DNA from: Toxoplasma gondii ME49
Taxonomy: Eukaryota > Apicomplexa > Conoidasida > Eucoccidiorida > Sarcocystidae
NCBI RefSeq assembly: GCF_000006565.2
Contig: NC_031470.1
Location: forward strand, 2,502,486-2,532,871
Length of the DNA: 30,386 bases
Direction: 5' to 3'
Shown here piece by piece: positions 1-11,561 of this stretch. Made by a program: the position numbers and the translations under genes. The number at the start of each line of letters is the position of its first letter. Position 1 is the stretch's first letter. Under the pieces are notes generated by a model. That model saw only the letters and a program-made list of their open reading frames with translations, was not told where the DNA came from and searched no databases.

Positions 1-1899
1 CTGCGTGCGCCACGGCGGCAAATCCAGGAGGTATTAGAGAATCGTGGATAGATGGAGGCGTGGGGGGATGCAGCTGGAATCGAGTGGGCGGACAGCATGT
101 GAGTATCAGTCGATGCTCGGCTGCGTGTCATTGACGACACTCGATCGATGACCGGGGAACCATGACCAAGGAATGTCGTCAATAGTGGCTTTCGGTACGG
201 GAACTGAGACGCGTCAAGCTGTCGTCGGCAACGCAGTGGGGTGACATGCATCGACCGTGCGTACCATCGCATGGCGCCGCGTTACTGGAGGGCCGATGCG
301 GCCGCTGGTGAGGGACGAGGAATTTATGTAGTGGTGTGATTCGTGAGGCTCCCACTGTCGACCGTGTGCCGCCCCGTATGTGCCTTCATGGCCGGTGTCC
401 GAGAAATGAGGTGCGCAGATCAGAAGGGGATAGGTTGGCTGCTGGAGGAGTAGAAGCCTTGGGGTTGCAAGAGGGACTCGACACTCACCTCGGGTGCAGA
501 GGATTATCGTCTGTTCAGGATCGTGGCCCACTTGAGTGGTCTAGGAGTTGGAGTCCACCAGGTCTGGGTTGCGCGCGGCCTGACGCGTAGCAGGACATCT
601 CATCTCTTGTTCTGCACCGCAGAGTTGCGTCCACCTTCAGGAACACCTTGTATGTCACGGCGGCGTGAGTGCCAGAGATGGTTGGTCTCTCCCATGGCTC
701 TGAGGGTTGAGCGGTCGGACGAGAGGGAGAGTCGTCGTGGCCCAGTATTTCGCAGGTGGCAGAAGGCTGAGGGTACTGCTGCGACGCGTGCAGGTACAGT
801 GCGTCTTGAACGGTTGGCCATGACATGCATCTGAAGGACACTGTGGGTTATAAGAAGATATCGAAAAGAGCGACCGGCATTGATCCCTCAACACACCAGT
901 GCGCGTTTACACAGTATAAACTAGTAAGCGGGTCACGCTACTGAATGGCACGGGTCTCCGCAGACACGTCCAGGGGTGCTGCCGGCTTCGCTCATCCGCA
1001 GACGGTTTGGCGTGAAACGCGGGTTTGGGTGGGACCAGTCACGCACTGGACGACACCAGACACACCAGAAGGCAGACGAAAGCAGCTTGGAGGTTTGTGC
1101 GGAGCGCTCATTTCGCTCCGAGGAGTCATGAAACGAACCATCCACGACAGTCGAATGCGAAGTGCAATTGGGCATTGGTCTCGGGTATATCATAGTATGG
1201 CTTCAACTCTGTGGCATCGGTGGCCCGTGGCTGAAGCATGAGTTGACCGGAGGGTACGTCGCAGCGTTGTTTGAGGTGGCGGATCGTCGTGTCATGCGGA
1301 TGCATTCTGCGTGCGTCACGTCTCTGCTGTTGGTTTAGGTGCCATGGGTTCCCAAGGATTGGTGCAGTTGCGGCCGCTGCAGTTCTGTTTCGATTGGCAT
1401 GGCGGGGATGTGTGCAGACACAGTCCAAGGGTGGAATGCATCAGACCAGCCAAAGATGGGTTCACTGTTGGGCCTACAGTGAAGCGACCTTGGACAGTTA
1501 ATTGTCTCGCGTGCTGTGGTGGCGTTGGCTACGTGAGTTGATAGCCATCCGCAGCGATTGGGCCACCACACGGGAATTCACGGAAACGTCATGTGTGACC
1601 GTGCTCTCGTGCCGACTAACATGCCTTTGATATGTGTGAGACGCGTAGCCTGCGGGCGAATCTCTTGTGCTACCAATGGCACTGTTGAAGCCTGGCTTGT
1701 TTCGCGCTCCAGCACATGGCGGAAGTCGGTCACAACGCGAGACGCACGCGCATCAGCAGCGGCCGGTTATCTTGGCCTGACTGTGCGATTGCCTTTCCGT
1801 GTCCACACACAGGCTGTAGGCAACGGCTGGTTGACGTGACACGGATGCGGCAACTGTGGTGAAGGCTGTTTCGAGAGTCACAGGGTAGCGGGGATTCCC
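1..1899. repeat. ~1.9-kb subtelomeric satellite, copy 1
   Basis: First of three complete head-to-tail copies, starting at the CTGCGTGCGCCACGGCGGC boundary that recurs at 1900, 3840 and 5748. The backbone is almost identical to copies 2 and 3; in the last ~900 bp I count only two or three differences by eye. Copy 1 is set apart by a different segment at about 594-655, partly diverged sequence at 867-991 and a longer G-run near 61-67. A conserved CACAGGCTGTAGGC box lies near the end (1808-1821). Small open frames are present in several frames on both strands at once and give no coding evidence. The copy may continue to the left of the window. Confidence 0.95.
594..655. repeat. copy-specific variable pocket in satellite copy 1
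   Basis: About 62 bp of copy 1 do not align with the equivalent sequence of copies 2 and 3 (about 2530-2594 and 4430-4494), which are almost identical to each other. Both flanks are near-identical in all copies. The version in copies 2 and 3 carries a GATGTAGGTC box that copy 1 lacks. Confidence 0.75.
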
Positions 1900-3839
1900 C
1901 TGCGTGCGCCACGGCGGCAAATCCAGATTATTAGAGAATCGNNNNNNNNNNNNNNNNNNNNTCCAGATGTATTAGAGAATCGTGGATAGATGGAGGCGTG
2001 GGGATGCAGCTGGAATCGAGTGGGCGGACAGCATGTGAGTATCAGTCGATGCTCGGCTGCGTGTCATTGACGACACTCGATCGATGACCGGGGAACCATG
2101 ACCAAGGAATGTCGTCAATAGTGGCTTTCGGTACGGGAACTGAGACGCATCAAGCTGTCGTCGGCAACGCAGTGGGGTGACATGCATCGACCGTGCGTAC
2201 CATCGCATGGCGCCGCGTTACTGGAGGGCCGATGCGGCCGCTGGTGAGGGACGAGGAATTTATGTAGTGGTGTGATTCGTGAGGCTCCCACTGTCGACCG
2301 TGTGCCTCCCCGTGTGTGCCTTCATGGCCGGTGTCCGAGAAATGAGGTGCGCAGATCAGAAGGGGATAGGTTGGCTGCTGGAGGAGTAGAAGCCTTGGGG
2401 TTGCAAGAGGGACTCGACACTCACCTCGGGTGCAGAGGATTATCGTCTGTTCAGGATCGTGGCCCACTTGAGTGGTCTAGGAGTTGGAGTCCACCAGGTC
2501 TGGGTTGCTCGCGGCCTGACGCGCAGCAGGAGATGCCGACTGTTGGTGTGTCGCATGGTTCCTGTTTGTCCTGTGTCAGAAATCGGATGTAGGTCATGGC
2601 GGTGTGAGTGCCAGAGATGGTTGGTCTCTCCCATGGCTCTGAGGGTTGAGCGGTCGGACGAGAGGGAGAGTCGTCGTGGCCCAGTATTTCGCAGGTGGCA
2701 GAAGGCTGAGGGTACTGCTGCGACGCGTGCAGGTACAGTGCGTCTTGAACGGTTGGCCATGACATGCATCTGAAGGACACTGTGGGATGTAAGAGGATAC
2801 CGAAAAGAGCGACCTGCATTCATCCTTCAACACACCAGTGCGTGTTTCCACAGTATAAACGAGTAAGAGATGTCGCGGTCCTGAATGGTTCGCGACTCTT
2901 CAGACACGTCCAGGGGAACTGCGGGTTTCGCTCATCCACAGACGGTTTGGCGTGAAACGCGGGTTTGGGTGGGACCAGTCACGCACTGGACGACACCAGA
3001 CACACCAGAAGGCAGACGAAAGCAGCTTGGAGGTTTGTGCGGAGCGCTCATTTCGCTCCGAGGAGTCATGAAACGAACCATCCACGACAGTCGAATGCGA
3101 AGTGCAATTGGGCATTGGTCTCGGGTATATCATAGTATGGCTTCAACTCTGTGGCATCGGTGGCCCGTGGCTGAAGCATGAGTTGACCGGAGGGTACGTC
3201 GCAGCGTTGTTTGAGGTAGCGGATCGTCGTGTCATGCGGATGCATTCTGCGTGCGTCACGTCTCTGCTGTTGGTTTAGGTGCCATGGGTTCCCAAGGATT
3301 GGTGCAGTTGCGGCCGCTGCAGTTCTGTTTCGATTGGCATGGCGGGGATGTGTGCAGACACAGTCCAAGGGTGGAATGCATCAGACCAGCCAAAGATGGG
3401 TTCACTGTTGGGCCTACAGTGAAGCGACCTTGGACAGTTAATTGTCTCGCGTGCTGTGGTGGCGTTGGCTACGTGAGTTGATAGCCATCCGCAGCGATTG
3501 GGCCACCACACGGGAATTCACGGAAACGTCATGTGTGACCGTGCTCTCGTGCCGACTAACATGCCTTTGATATGTGTGAGACGCGTAGCCTGCGGGCGAA
3601 TCTCTTGTGCTACCAATGGCACTGTTGAAGCCTGGCTTGTTTCGCGCTCCAGCACATGGCGGAAGTCGGTCACAACGCGAGACGCACGCGCATCAGCAGC
3701 GGCCGGTTATCTTGGCCTGACTGTGCGATTGCCTTTCCGTGTCCACACACAGGCTGTAGGCAACGGCTGGTTGACGTGACACGGATGCGGCAACTGTGGT
3801 GAAGGCTGTTTCGAGAGTCACAGGGTAGCGGGGATTCCC
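1900..3839. repeat. ~1.9-kb subtelomeric satellite, copy 2 (contains assembly gap)
   Basis: Second complete copy, in the same orientation as copy 1. Its apparent 1940-bp length is inflated by 20 Ns and a ~20-bp sequence repeated on both sides of them; removing both gives ~1900 bp, matching copy 1 (1899) and copy 3 (1908). It shares the 2530-2594 segment with copy 3 but the 2807-2931 segment, with scattered substitutions, with copy 1. It is thus a mosaic intermediate between its neighbours. Confidence 0.95.
1942..1961. other. assembly gap (20 N)
   Basis: A run of 20 undetermined bases. The 20 bases ending at 1941 and the 21 bases beginning at 1962 are the same satellite sequence apart from one missing G on the left. 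The two contig ends therefore overlap, and the gap probably hides little or no sequence at this register. Confidence 0.97.
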
Positions 3840-5747
3840 CTGCGTGCGCCACGGCGGCAAATCCAGATGTATTAGAGAATCGTGGATAGATGGAGGCGTG
3901 GGGATGCAGCTGGAATCGAGTGGGCAGACAGCATGTGAGTATCAGTCGATGCTCGGCTGCGTGTCATTGACGACACTCCATCGATGACCGGGGAACCATG
4001 ACCAAGGAATGTCGTCAATAGTGGCTTTCGGTACGGGAACTGAGACGCGTCAAGCTGTCGTCGGCAACGCAGTGGGGTGACATGCATCGACCGTGCGTAC
4101 CATCGCATGGCGCCGCGTTACTGGAGGGCCGAGGCGGCCGCTGGTGAGGGACGAGGAATTTATGTAGTGGTGTGATTCGTGAGGCTCCCACTGTCGACCG
4201 TGTGCCTCCCCGTGTGTGCCTTCATGGCCGGTGTCCGAGAAATGAGGTGCGCAGATCAGAAGGGGATAGGTTGGCTGCTGGAGGAGTAGAAGCCTTGGGG
4301 TTGCAAGAGGGACTCGACACTCACCTCGGGTGCAGAGGATTATCGTCTGTTCAGGATCGTGGCCCACTTGAGTGGTCTAGGAGTTGGAGTCCACCAGGTC
4401 TGGGTTGCTCGCGGCCTGACGCGCAGCAGGAGATGCCAACTGTTGGTGTGTCGCATGGTTCCTGTTTGTCCTGTGTCAGAAATCGGATGTAGGTCATGGC
4501 GGTGTGAGTGCCAGAGATGGTTGGTCTCTCCCGTGGTTCTGGGAGTTGAGCGGTCGGACGAGAGGGAGAGTCGTCGTGGCCCAGTATTTCGCAGGTGGCA
4601 GAAGGCTGAGGGTACTGCTGCGACGCGTGCAGGTACAGTGCGTCTTGAACGGTTGGCCATGACATGCATCTGAAGGACACTGTGGGATATAAGAAGATAT
4701 CGAAAGCAACGCCGTTCTCTCTGGCGGTGGTTATCTCAGTGCCTCATTGTCTCTGTATGACACTGCACACATGGCGGTGAACGCAAGACAAACTGGCAGG
4801 CGACTCCGCAGATAGTGCCAGGGATGTGGTGGGCATCGATCATCCGCAGACGGTTTGGCGTGAATCGCGGGTTTGGGTGGGACCAGTCACGCACTGGACG
4901 ACACCAGACACACCAGAAGGCAGACGAAAGCAGCTTGGAGGTTTGTGCGGAGCGCTCATTTCGCTCCGAGGAGTCATGAAACGAACCATCCACGACAGTC
5001 GAATGCGAAGTGCAATTGGGCATTGGTCTCGGGTATATCATAGTATGGCTTCAACTCTGTGGCATCGGTGGCCCGTGGCTGAAGCATGAGTTGACCGGAG
5101 GGTACGTCGCAGCGTTGTTTGAGGTGGCGGATCGTCGTGTCATGCGGATGCATTCTGCGTGCGTCACGTCTCTGCTGTTGGTTTAGGTGCCATGGGTTCC
5201 CAAGGATTGGTGCAGTTGCGGCCGCTGCAGTTCTGTTTCGATTGGCATGGCGGGGATGTGTGCAGACACAGTCCAAGGGTGGAATGCATCAGACCAGCCA
5301 AAGATGGGTTCACTGTTGGGCCTACAGTGAAGCGACCTTGGACAGTTAATTGTCTCGCGTGCTGTGGTGGCGTTGGCTACGTGAGTTGATAGCCATCCGC
5401 AGCGATTGGGCCACCACACGGGAATTCACGGAAACGTCATGTGTGACCGTGCTCTCGTGCCGACTAACATGCCTTTGATATGTGTGAGACGCGTAGCCTG
5501 CGGGCGAATCTCTTGTGCTACCAATGGCACTGTTGAAGCCTGGCTTGTTTCGCGCTCCAGCACATGGCGGAAGTCGGTCACAACGCGAGACGCACGCGCA
5601 TCAGCAGCGGCCGGTTATCTTGGCCTGACTGTGCGATTGCCTTTCCGTGTCCACACACAGGCTGTAGGCAGCGGCTGGTTGACGTGACACGGATGCGGCA
5701 ACTGTGGTGAAGGCTGTTTCGAGAGTCACAGGGTAGCGGGGATTCCC
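3840..5747. repeat. ~1.9-kb subtelomeric satellite, copy 3
   Basis: Third complete copy (1908 bp). It matches copies 1 and 2 except at 4706-4840, where about 135 bp replace the ~125 bp found at 867-991 and 2807-2931. Only a short stretch near 4804-4821 remains alignable to the other version. Sequence on both sides of this pocket is nearly identical to the other copies. The CACAGGCTGTAGGC box is at 5656-5669. Confidence 0.95.
4706..4840. repeat. copy-specific variable pocket in satellite copy 3
   Basis: Alignment with copy 1 runs without a break to the CGAAA at 4701-4705, is lost for about 135 bp, and resumes at CATCCGCAGACGG (4841). The equivalent segment is ~125 bp at 867-991 and in copy 2. 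A core around 4804-4821 still aligns, so this is an old divergent allele of the same segment rather than an insertion. Confidence 0.8.
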
Positions 5748-6055
5748 CTGCGTGCGCCACGGCGGCAAATCCAGATGTATTAGAGAATCGTGGATAGATG
5801 GAGGCGTGGGGATGCAGCTGGAATCGAGTGGGCGGACAGCATGTGAGTATCAGTCGATGCTCGGCTGCGTGTCATTGACGACACTCGATCGATGACCGGG
5901 GAACCATGACCAAGGAATGTCGTCAATAGTGGCTTTCGGTACGGGAACTGAGACGCATCAAGCTGTCGTCGGCAACGCAGTGGGGTGACATGCATCGATC
6001 GTGCGTACCATCGCACGGCGCCGCGTTACTGGAGGGCCGAGGCGGCCGCTGGTGA
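5748..6055. repeat. truncated ~1.9-kb satellite, copy 4
   Basis: The first 308 bp of a fourth copy, nearly identical to the starts of copies 2 and 3. Homology stops abruptly after GGCCGCTGGTGA (6044-6055), where the full copies continue with GGGACGAGG. This is the distal edge of the 1.9-kb array. Confidence 0.92.
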
Positions 6056-6185
6056 CATACGTTCGATCAGAGAGACTAGAACGGCACGCACCACTAGCGA
6101 CGAAACAGCTGTGATTCCGGATTCGCTCCCGCAGCTGGTCGCTCCTGGTGCATTCCTCCTTCTCTCACAGACAACAGACGACGGC
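6056..6185. other. junction sequence between two satellite families
   Basis: About 130 bp between the cut-off fourth 1.9-kb copy and the 1.7-kb-spaced duplicated block that starts at 6186. It has no close match elsewhere in the window. An open frame runs across it from satellite copy 4 into the next block (5985-6374), but this reflects the junction, not a recognisable gene. Confidence 0.6.
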
Positions 6186-7099
6186 GTGTGCCAGGTGGCG
6201 GACGCGAACTATGTTGGTCGCCGCCAAGAAGCGATCTGCCTGCACGCCGACTTCGCATCCACTGTTGAGGGAGATTACGAATCCGCTATGATAGAGGCCG
6301 AGGAGCACAGTGTCACCATGACGGGTCGCCTGTGTAGCCTGTACGCATATCGAAAATGTCTCTCTGCTGTTTAACGCGGTTCAGAACAGCACCCTGTTGC
6401 GTGTCGCGTCCAGAAATGGGATGTAAGGGACGCCGAAACTGTGGGAACTGTCATGCAGTGACTGCGGGCGCGTATGAATAGGTGACCAGCCCGACGCAGA
6501 AACCACCACAGCCTTTACCACTGAGTAAATGCCAAATGCAGGACAACGGATTAGTGCGCCGCTGCTGGCATAGGTGTGAGGACGATTTGAGTGCCAGACG
6601 GATGTGCCCACACATTCTCGGTGAACTGGAGAGGTGACCGCGCCAGTCTGCTTTTTGAGGCAGTAGTTCTGGCACGTGAAAGCCGCAACTGTACAGCTTC
6701 AGATCGTAAGAGGATCCACTCTCAGCGCATTACACCACCAGCATTTCATCAAACAACCGGCTCTCTGAAAATGGTTTTCCGCCATTGTGCGTGTTCGTTT
6801 CAGTCAATGCGAGGAGCATGCCGACAAAGCAATGCCTCCACTTCTCCGTGGACACAACATATGGAGCCCTTATGGTGTAAGGCACGAAAGGGGAGTTCCA
6901 GTGGCAACTCACAACAGGTCACCGTCATGCAGGACTATGATGTGCGTGGGAGTCTTGCGTGCTTTCTGTGTTTCGTCGTGCGGGATTGTGTACCTACTGG
7001 AGCTGCGCCTCTTATCCCTAGCTATGTTAAGAAGTAGAGTGACGGTGAATCGCAGCATTACTTTATGTCGCGGCATACATCTGAGTGACGGCGTCGACT
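6186..7099. repeat. duplicated block B, copy 1
   Basis: Matches 7895-8866 in direct orientation with a starting offset of 1709 bp. Identity is very high to about 7074, then drops over the last ~25 bp. Relative to copy 2 it lacks one 56-bp unit (only one copy of the 8285-8340 sequence) and lacks two A residues after AAAGC near 6830. It contains a satellite-like GGATGTAAGGG box near 6419. Confidence 0.92.
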
Positions 7100-7894
7100 G
7101 TTTGTATGTCTATAGTGTGTATGGGTTTCAAACTGGTTTGGTGTATTTGACGTCGTTCACGGACTCGCACCGATCGTGGCGGTCTTCATGCCAACCCGCA
7201 TCGTCGGCGGATGAACCGCTGGGTGTTTGGCGCGGGACAACGCCTGTCCCACCCACAACTGTGTGCGTCGCCTGTTTTGCTGTCGGTGATTGCCGTGTTG
7301 GCGATCTGTCCAGACAGATTTACTGACGAGGCATCCATGTTACAAGAGGGATGGTACGTGTGGGGTGGTTTCGGAGAACGAAGCGCGTTTGATGCGTGGC
7401 AAGGGCATGTCTTGTGGGTGATTCCATTTGAGTTAAAATGCTACTGGTGGTACCTGAAACTGAGCACACTGAGTCTGATACAGTCATCCCGGCTCAAGGA
7501 GCTTCGCGACTGCGTCGCCTAACCCCACTTGGCCGCGTCATGGTTTTTCTTGCACCCGCGTACAGGCGGTAGGCGGCACATGACGCACGTGGCACGGTGG
7601 TGACCGTAGTGGTGACGGAGAGTATTAAAAGAGAATTTGTACCGGTAGTAGGTACACAACGGGGAGGGCCCATAGATATTGGTTACCTGCCAGGGAATAT
7701 TTGTTCTGTCGGCTCGCAGGTGGATTTGAGCTGGTGTGTGTTTGTGGAAGGAGCGGTGAAGCGTGCCGAAAATAGCGGAATTTTCAGCGAATGCCGCCAC
7801 CCCCCTGTGGGAAACAGTTGCAATGCCGGTTGTTTGTCGTTGCCGACTGTGCACGTCATTATTTTCCCCACAATGACCACCGACAGAGGGAGGT
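7100..7894. other. spacer between block B copies
   Basis: About 800 bp without a close second copy in the window. It holds one perfect ACAGGCGGTAGGC box at 7562-7574, followed by a GACGCACGTGGCAC stretch resembling the sequence after the box in the 1.9-kb satellite (GACGTGACAC). I read it as an old, diverged satellite member. No supported gene. Confidence 0.6.
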
Positions 7895-8866
7895 GTGTGC
7901 CAGATGGCGGACGCGAACTATGTTGGTCGCCGCCAAGAAGCGATCTGCCTGCACGCCGACTTCGCATCCACTGTTGAGGGAGATTACGAATCCGCTATGA
8001 TAGAGGCCGAGGAGCACAGTGTCACCATGACGGGTCGCCTGTGTAGCCTGTACGCATATCGAAAATGTCTCTCTGCTGTTTAACGCGGTTCAGAACAGCA
8101 CCCTGTTGCGTGTCGCGTCCAGAAATGGGATGTAAGGGACGCCGAAACTGTGGGAACTGTCATGCAGTGACTGCGGGCGCGTATGAATAGGTGACCAGCC
8201 CGACGCAGAAACCACCACAGCCTTTACCACTGAGTAAATGCCAAATGCAGGACAACGGATTAGTGCGCCGCTGCTGGCATAGGTGTGAGGACGATTCGAG
8301 TGCCAGACGGATGTGCCCACACATTCTCGGTGAACTGGAGATGAGGACGATTTGAGTGCCAGACGGATGTGCCCACACATTCTCGGTGAACTGGAGAGGT
8401 GACCGCGACAGTCTGCTTTTTGAGGCAGTAGTTCTGGCACGTGAAAGCCGCAACTGTACAGCTTCAGATCGTAAGAGGATCCACTCTCAGCGCATTACAC
8501 CACCAGCATTTCATCAAACAACCGGCTCTCTGAAAATGGTTTTCCGCCATTGTGCGTGTTCGTTTCAGTCAATGCGAGGAGCATGCCGACAAAGCAAAAT
8601 GCCTCCACTTCTCCGTGGACACAACATATGGAGCCCTTATGGTGTAAGGCACGAAAGGGGAGTTCCAGTGGCAACTCACAACAGGTCACCGTCATGCAGG
8701 ACTATGATGTGCGTGGGAGTCTTGCGTGCTTTCTGTGATTCGTCATGCGGGATTGTGTACCTACTGGAGCTGCGCCTCTTATCCCTAGCTATGTTAAGAA
8801 GTAGAGTGACGGTGAATCGCAGCATTACTTTATGTCGCGGCATTCGTCTGGGTGACGGTGTCGATG
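7895..8866. repeat. duplicated block B, copy 2
   Basis: Second copy of 6186-7099. It differs by a tandem duplication of 56 bp (8285-8396), a 2-bp AA insertion near 8597 and a few substitutions. Similarity fades near 8843-8866. The 2-bp change shifts every frame across it, which argues against a conserved protein. Confidence 0.92.
8285..8396. repeat. 56-bp tandem duplication (2 units)
   Basis: The sequence starting TGAGGACGATTYGAGTGCC occurs at 8286 and again at 8342, a period of 56 bp. The units differ at C/T within GATTYGAG and at the first base. The first copy of this block (6186-7099) has a single unit carrying the T form. Confidence 0.95.
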
Positions 8867-9060
8867 GAGCAATTGGTATTGGTATGCTGCCTATACGGGC
8901 CGTAGTGTTCATGAATCGTTTGATGTGGTTGGTGTTGTCATGCTCTCTTATACCGGTTCTGGGTGAGCGGCGGCCTACCCGTGGCGTCCCTCGGTTCAGG
9001 TGGTTGATTGTGGCGTCAAGATGTGGAGATATCCGTGGGCCTGAGGATCTGCCCTGGTGA
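8356..9060 (+). other. 234-codon open frame, probably not a gene
   Basis: One of the two longest open frames. I recognise no domain, signal peptide or motif in it. It begins inside block B copy 2 and runs out of the repeat into unshared sequence. In block B copy 1 the matching frame (6591-7037) is 148 codons and diverges in sequence after the 2-bp indel. Overlapping open frames lie on both strands. A chance frame within satellite DNA is the simplest reading; a fortuitous transcript is possible but not shown. Confidence 0.12.
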
Positions 9061-10618
9061 GAGGTCTCCAGAATTGTGCTCAACACATTGTGTACAAAGC
9101 GATTAGTATGCTGCCGGATAGACGTGGCACGAGGCACCTCGACATACTTTATTGAAGGTTTTGGATTCAGTCTACGCACCACTACACGATAACCACATCG
9201 ATAGGCTCACCTGACACCCCTCTGACATGACAGACCCTGTCGGCATTCACACACAGGCCGTAGGCAGCAGCGAGGGATGCGACGATTTAGTGGCAGCGAC
9301 CTGTCACTTATCATTCCCGCGATTCCTTCGGAGAGGATGAAGGATGACAGGTGCACGGAAATTGTCAGGGATCTGGCTGGTGGCCGCCATCACGGAAGCC
9401 GATGTACGTTAAAAAGGTGCCGCTGCCTCGCCCGCAGCAGCCGACCGTTATACTAAAGGTCGCAGGCCACGTGAGCGGGCTCTATTGGTGAGACGTTTTG
9501 GACGATGTGGCTGCGGGACGTTATATCTCTCAGATCTCGACTGGTGTTCGAAGCGGCGTCACGCTTTTGCTCAGTCCCAGGGCGTAAGGGCTTCACTGCG
9601 TGGTAAAGTGAGGCAGGAACCGGGCACCGTTTGTTACGGTTCAGTGATACGCAACCGAAAGGATCGCTTGTAGCTGTATGGTCCCAAGGGGCGGCGGACG
9701 CACTAGAACAGGGCGCACTATCACTCTGCTACTTTCATGTGTTGTTGCGGTTTCACTGGTAAACGTGGGTCCACAATCCAGCGGCGAACGTCAGCTTTAA
9801 CGGGGCCAAGGAACGTTGCTAGAGGCTTTTTCCGGCACGACGTTGTTACGTTTCATGTTTTACACGAAGAGATGAGAATAGCGGATTGGATGGCCACCAC
9901 TGAAGTGCACATACTGGATGCTAGATGTGGCACGCTCACGCATCCATTGTGGATAGAAGATCGTGGTAGGATCATGCTCACTGAGCGATGGGCTCTAGTT
10001 GTGGGTGGTCGCTATACCAGAACACGAATGCCAACGCTGGCGTACTGCCCGGCAACGCTATCTCCTGTGACAACTCACGACAGCCTGCAAGCGTAGCGAA
10101 TAAGACGTATAGAAGATCCTGTGGTTCTCCTCTGTGCCTCGTTTACCAACACTTTATACCGAACGGAGCTGCCCGAGTTTGTCCTTGCTACTTGAATAAG
10201 TGCAGTGCTGAAACGTCGCAGCAGTGCTACGACGTGGCAGGATACATCGGTGCGTCAATTTCTTCTGCATCGGTTCTCGCTCTGCAAGTAGCAGTGTGTC
10301 GTCCATTCTCAGAATGGCTTGCGATGATTTCTGTCACCCTCTTGTGTAACTTCGTCATGGATTACGCTGCTGCCGGCAGAGGACGTCCGTGGTTTCATCC
10401 CCGTATGCCTGGGATTCCGCGCTTCGACTACCGGTTTCCAATCGACCCTGATGGGCATTGCAACGTAGGTGTACAAGGGCACTAGAACATGGCCGATAAA
10501 TTCATTCAGGGGCTCTGTCCAGAATGTCAGATATGGGGAGAACCACGTGCGCCCTCACATCCGTGGCGACCGAAACGCACTCTGCGAGTCACACACAGCT
10601 GACCTCAACATGACACCC
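8867..10618. other. spacer without a supported gene
   Basis: About 1.75 kb of unshared sequence. It carries one ACACAGGCCGTAGGC box at 9251-9265. A short stretch near 9391 (CACGGAAGCCGATGT) resembles one at 19035 (CGCGGAAGCCGACATG), again pointing to old satellite origin. The open frames here are short and unrecognised. Confidence 0.5.
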
Positions 10619-10679
10619 TTGGGGCCTGGCCGGCACTTCATTCGCCCCCCCGCGGTCCACTAATCACGGCTCGAGACAC

Positions 10680-11280
10680 AAGGCAGTGCGTACGCCATTG
10701 GCTACTCGATAAGGTCGCGGACAATATGCGTCGACACACAGGCGGTAGGCTCCAGCTGGAAGGCATGACCCACCGGAAATCAATGTGATGGAGGCGGGAT
10801 GGAGAGCCACAAGACGGTCGCAAGGCGTGCGACAGGGACGAAACAGTAGAAGGAAGCGGGCCGAGGGTAGTTTCACCGGGAGACCTGAAGATGAGTTATA
10901 CGCGTTTGTGTGTTGTGAGACGAGATTTGGATTGTTGGTTGAGCAGCATCAGAGCGACGCACGGCCCATTCATCGGGCATCGACGTCCAAGGCAGTGCGT
11001 AGGGTAGGGCGTTGGCTACTCGACGAGGTCGCAGGTGATTTGTTTCGACGCACAGGCGGTAGGCACCGGCTGGAAGGCATGACTCACCGGAAATCAATGT
11101 GATGGAGGCGGGATGGAGAGCCACAAGACGGTCGCAAGGCGTGCGACAGGGACGAAACAGTAGAAGGAAGCGGGCCGAGGGTAGTTTCACCGGGAGACCT
11201 GAAGATGAGTTATACGCGTTTGTGTGTTGTGAGACGAGATTTGGATTGTTGGTTGAGCAGCATCAGAGCGACGCACGGCC
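10680..11280. repeat. ~314-bp satellite, two tandem units
   Basis: Unit a (10680-10966) and unit b (10989-11280) are direct repeats. The offset is 309 bp at the AAGGCAGTGCGT start and 314 bp from the CAGGCGGTAGGC box (10739/11053) onward. About 205 bp after the box are practically identical, and the 5' part is more diverged. The unit length is in the range of the ~350-bp subtelomeric satellites described from Toxoplasma, but I cannot confirm membership. Confidence 0.9.
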
Positions 11281-11561
11281 GCAGCGTGCGTAACGGAAAC
11301 GTTGATAAGGCGCGCAGCTCGCAGAGATGCTGGCGGATCAAGCGGGCGTTGGTATTGCCGCCGTGTGATGGTGGAGCTTGGAAGCGACAGAAGGCCATGT
11401 CGAAAGTCGACGCTCACACAATAACGTGACGTCTTGCAGGAAAGCGTCGTGCCCTTTGTTGCAGTAGATTTCGGATTGACTAGTCTCGATGCTCACGGGA
11501 GAGGGCTTTGGGTTGAGCGCGCGTGGCGACATACTCTATTGTTAGTGATGTCCGTTTTGAA
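10960..11561. repeat. duplicated block C, copy 1
   Basis: Matches 12646-13247 in direct orientation at a constant offset of 1686 bp, with only a few substitutions. The match starts at CACGGCCCATTCATCGGG and stops near TGATGTCCGTTYTGAA. It includes the second 314-bp unit and about 280 bp beyond it. Confidence 0.92.

Noticed and set aside
1126..1428. Minus-strand 100-codon frame repeated in all three 1.9-kb copies (also 3066-3368 and 4974-5276), apparently a conserved gene family
   Set aside because: The conservation is that of the whole DNA backbone; frames on the other strand and in other phases are equally conserved, so there is no protein-level signal.
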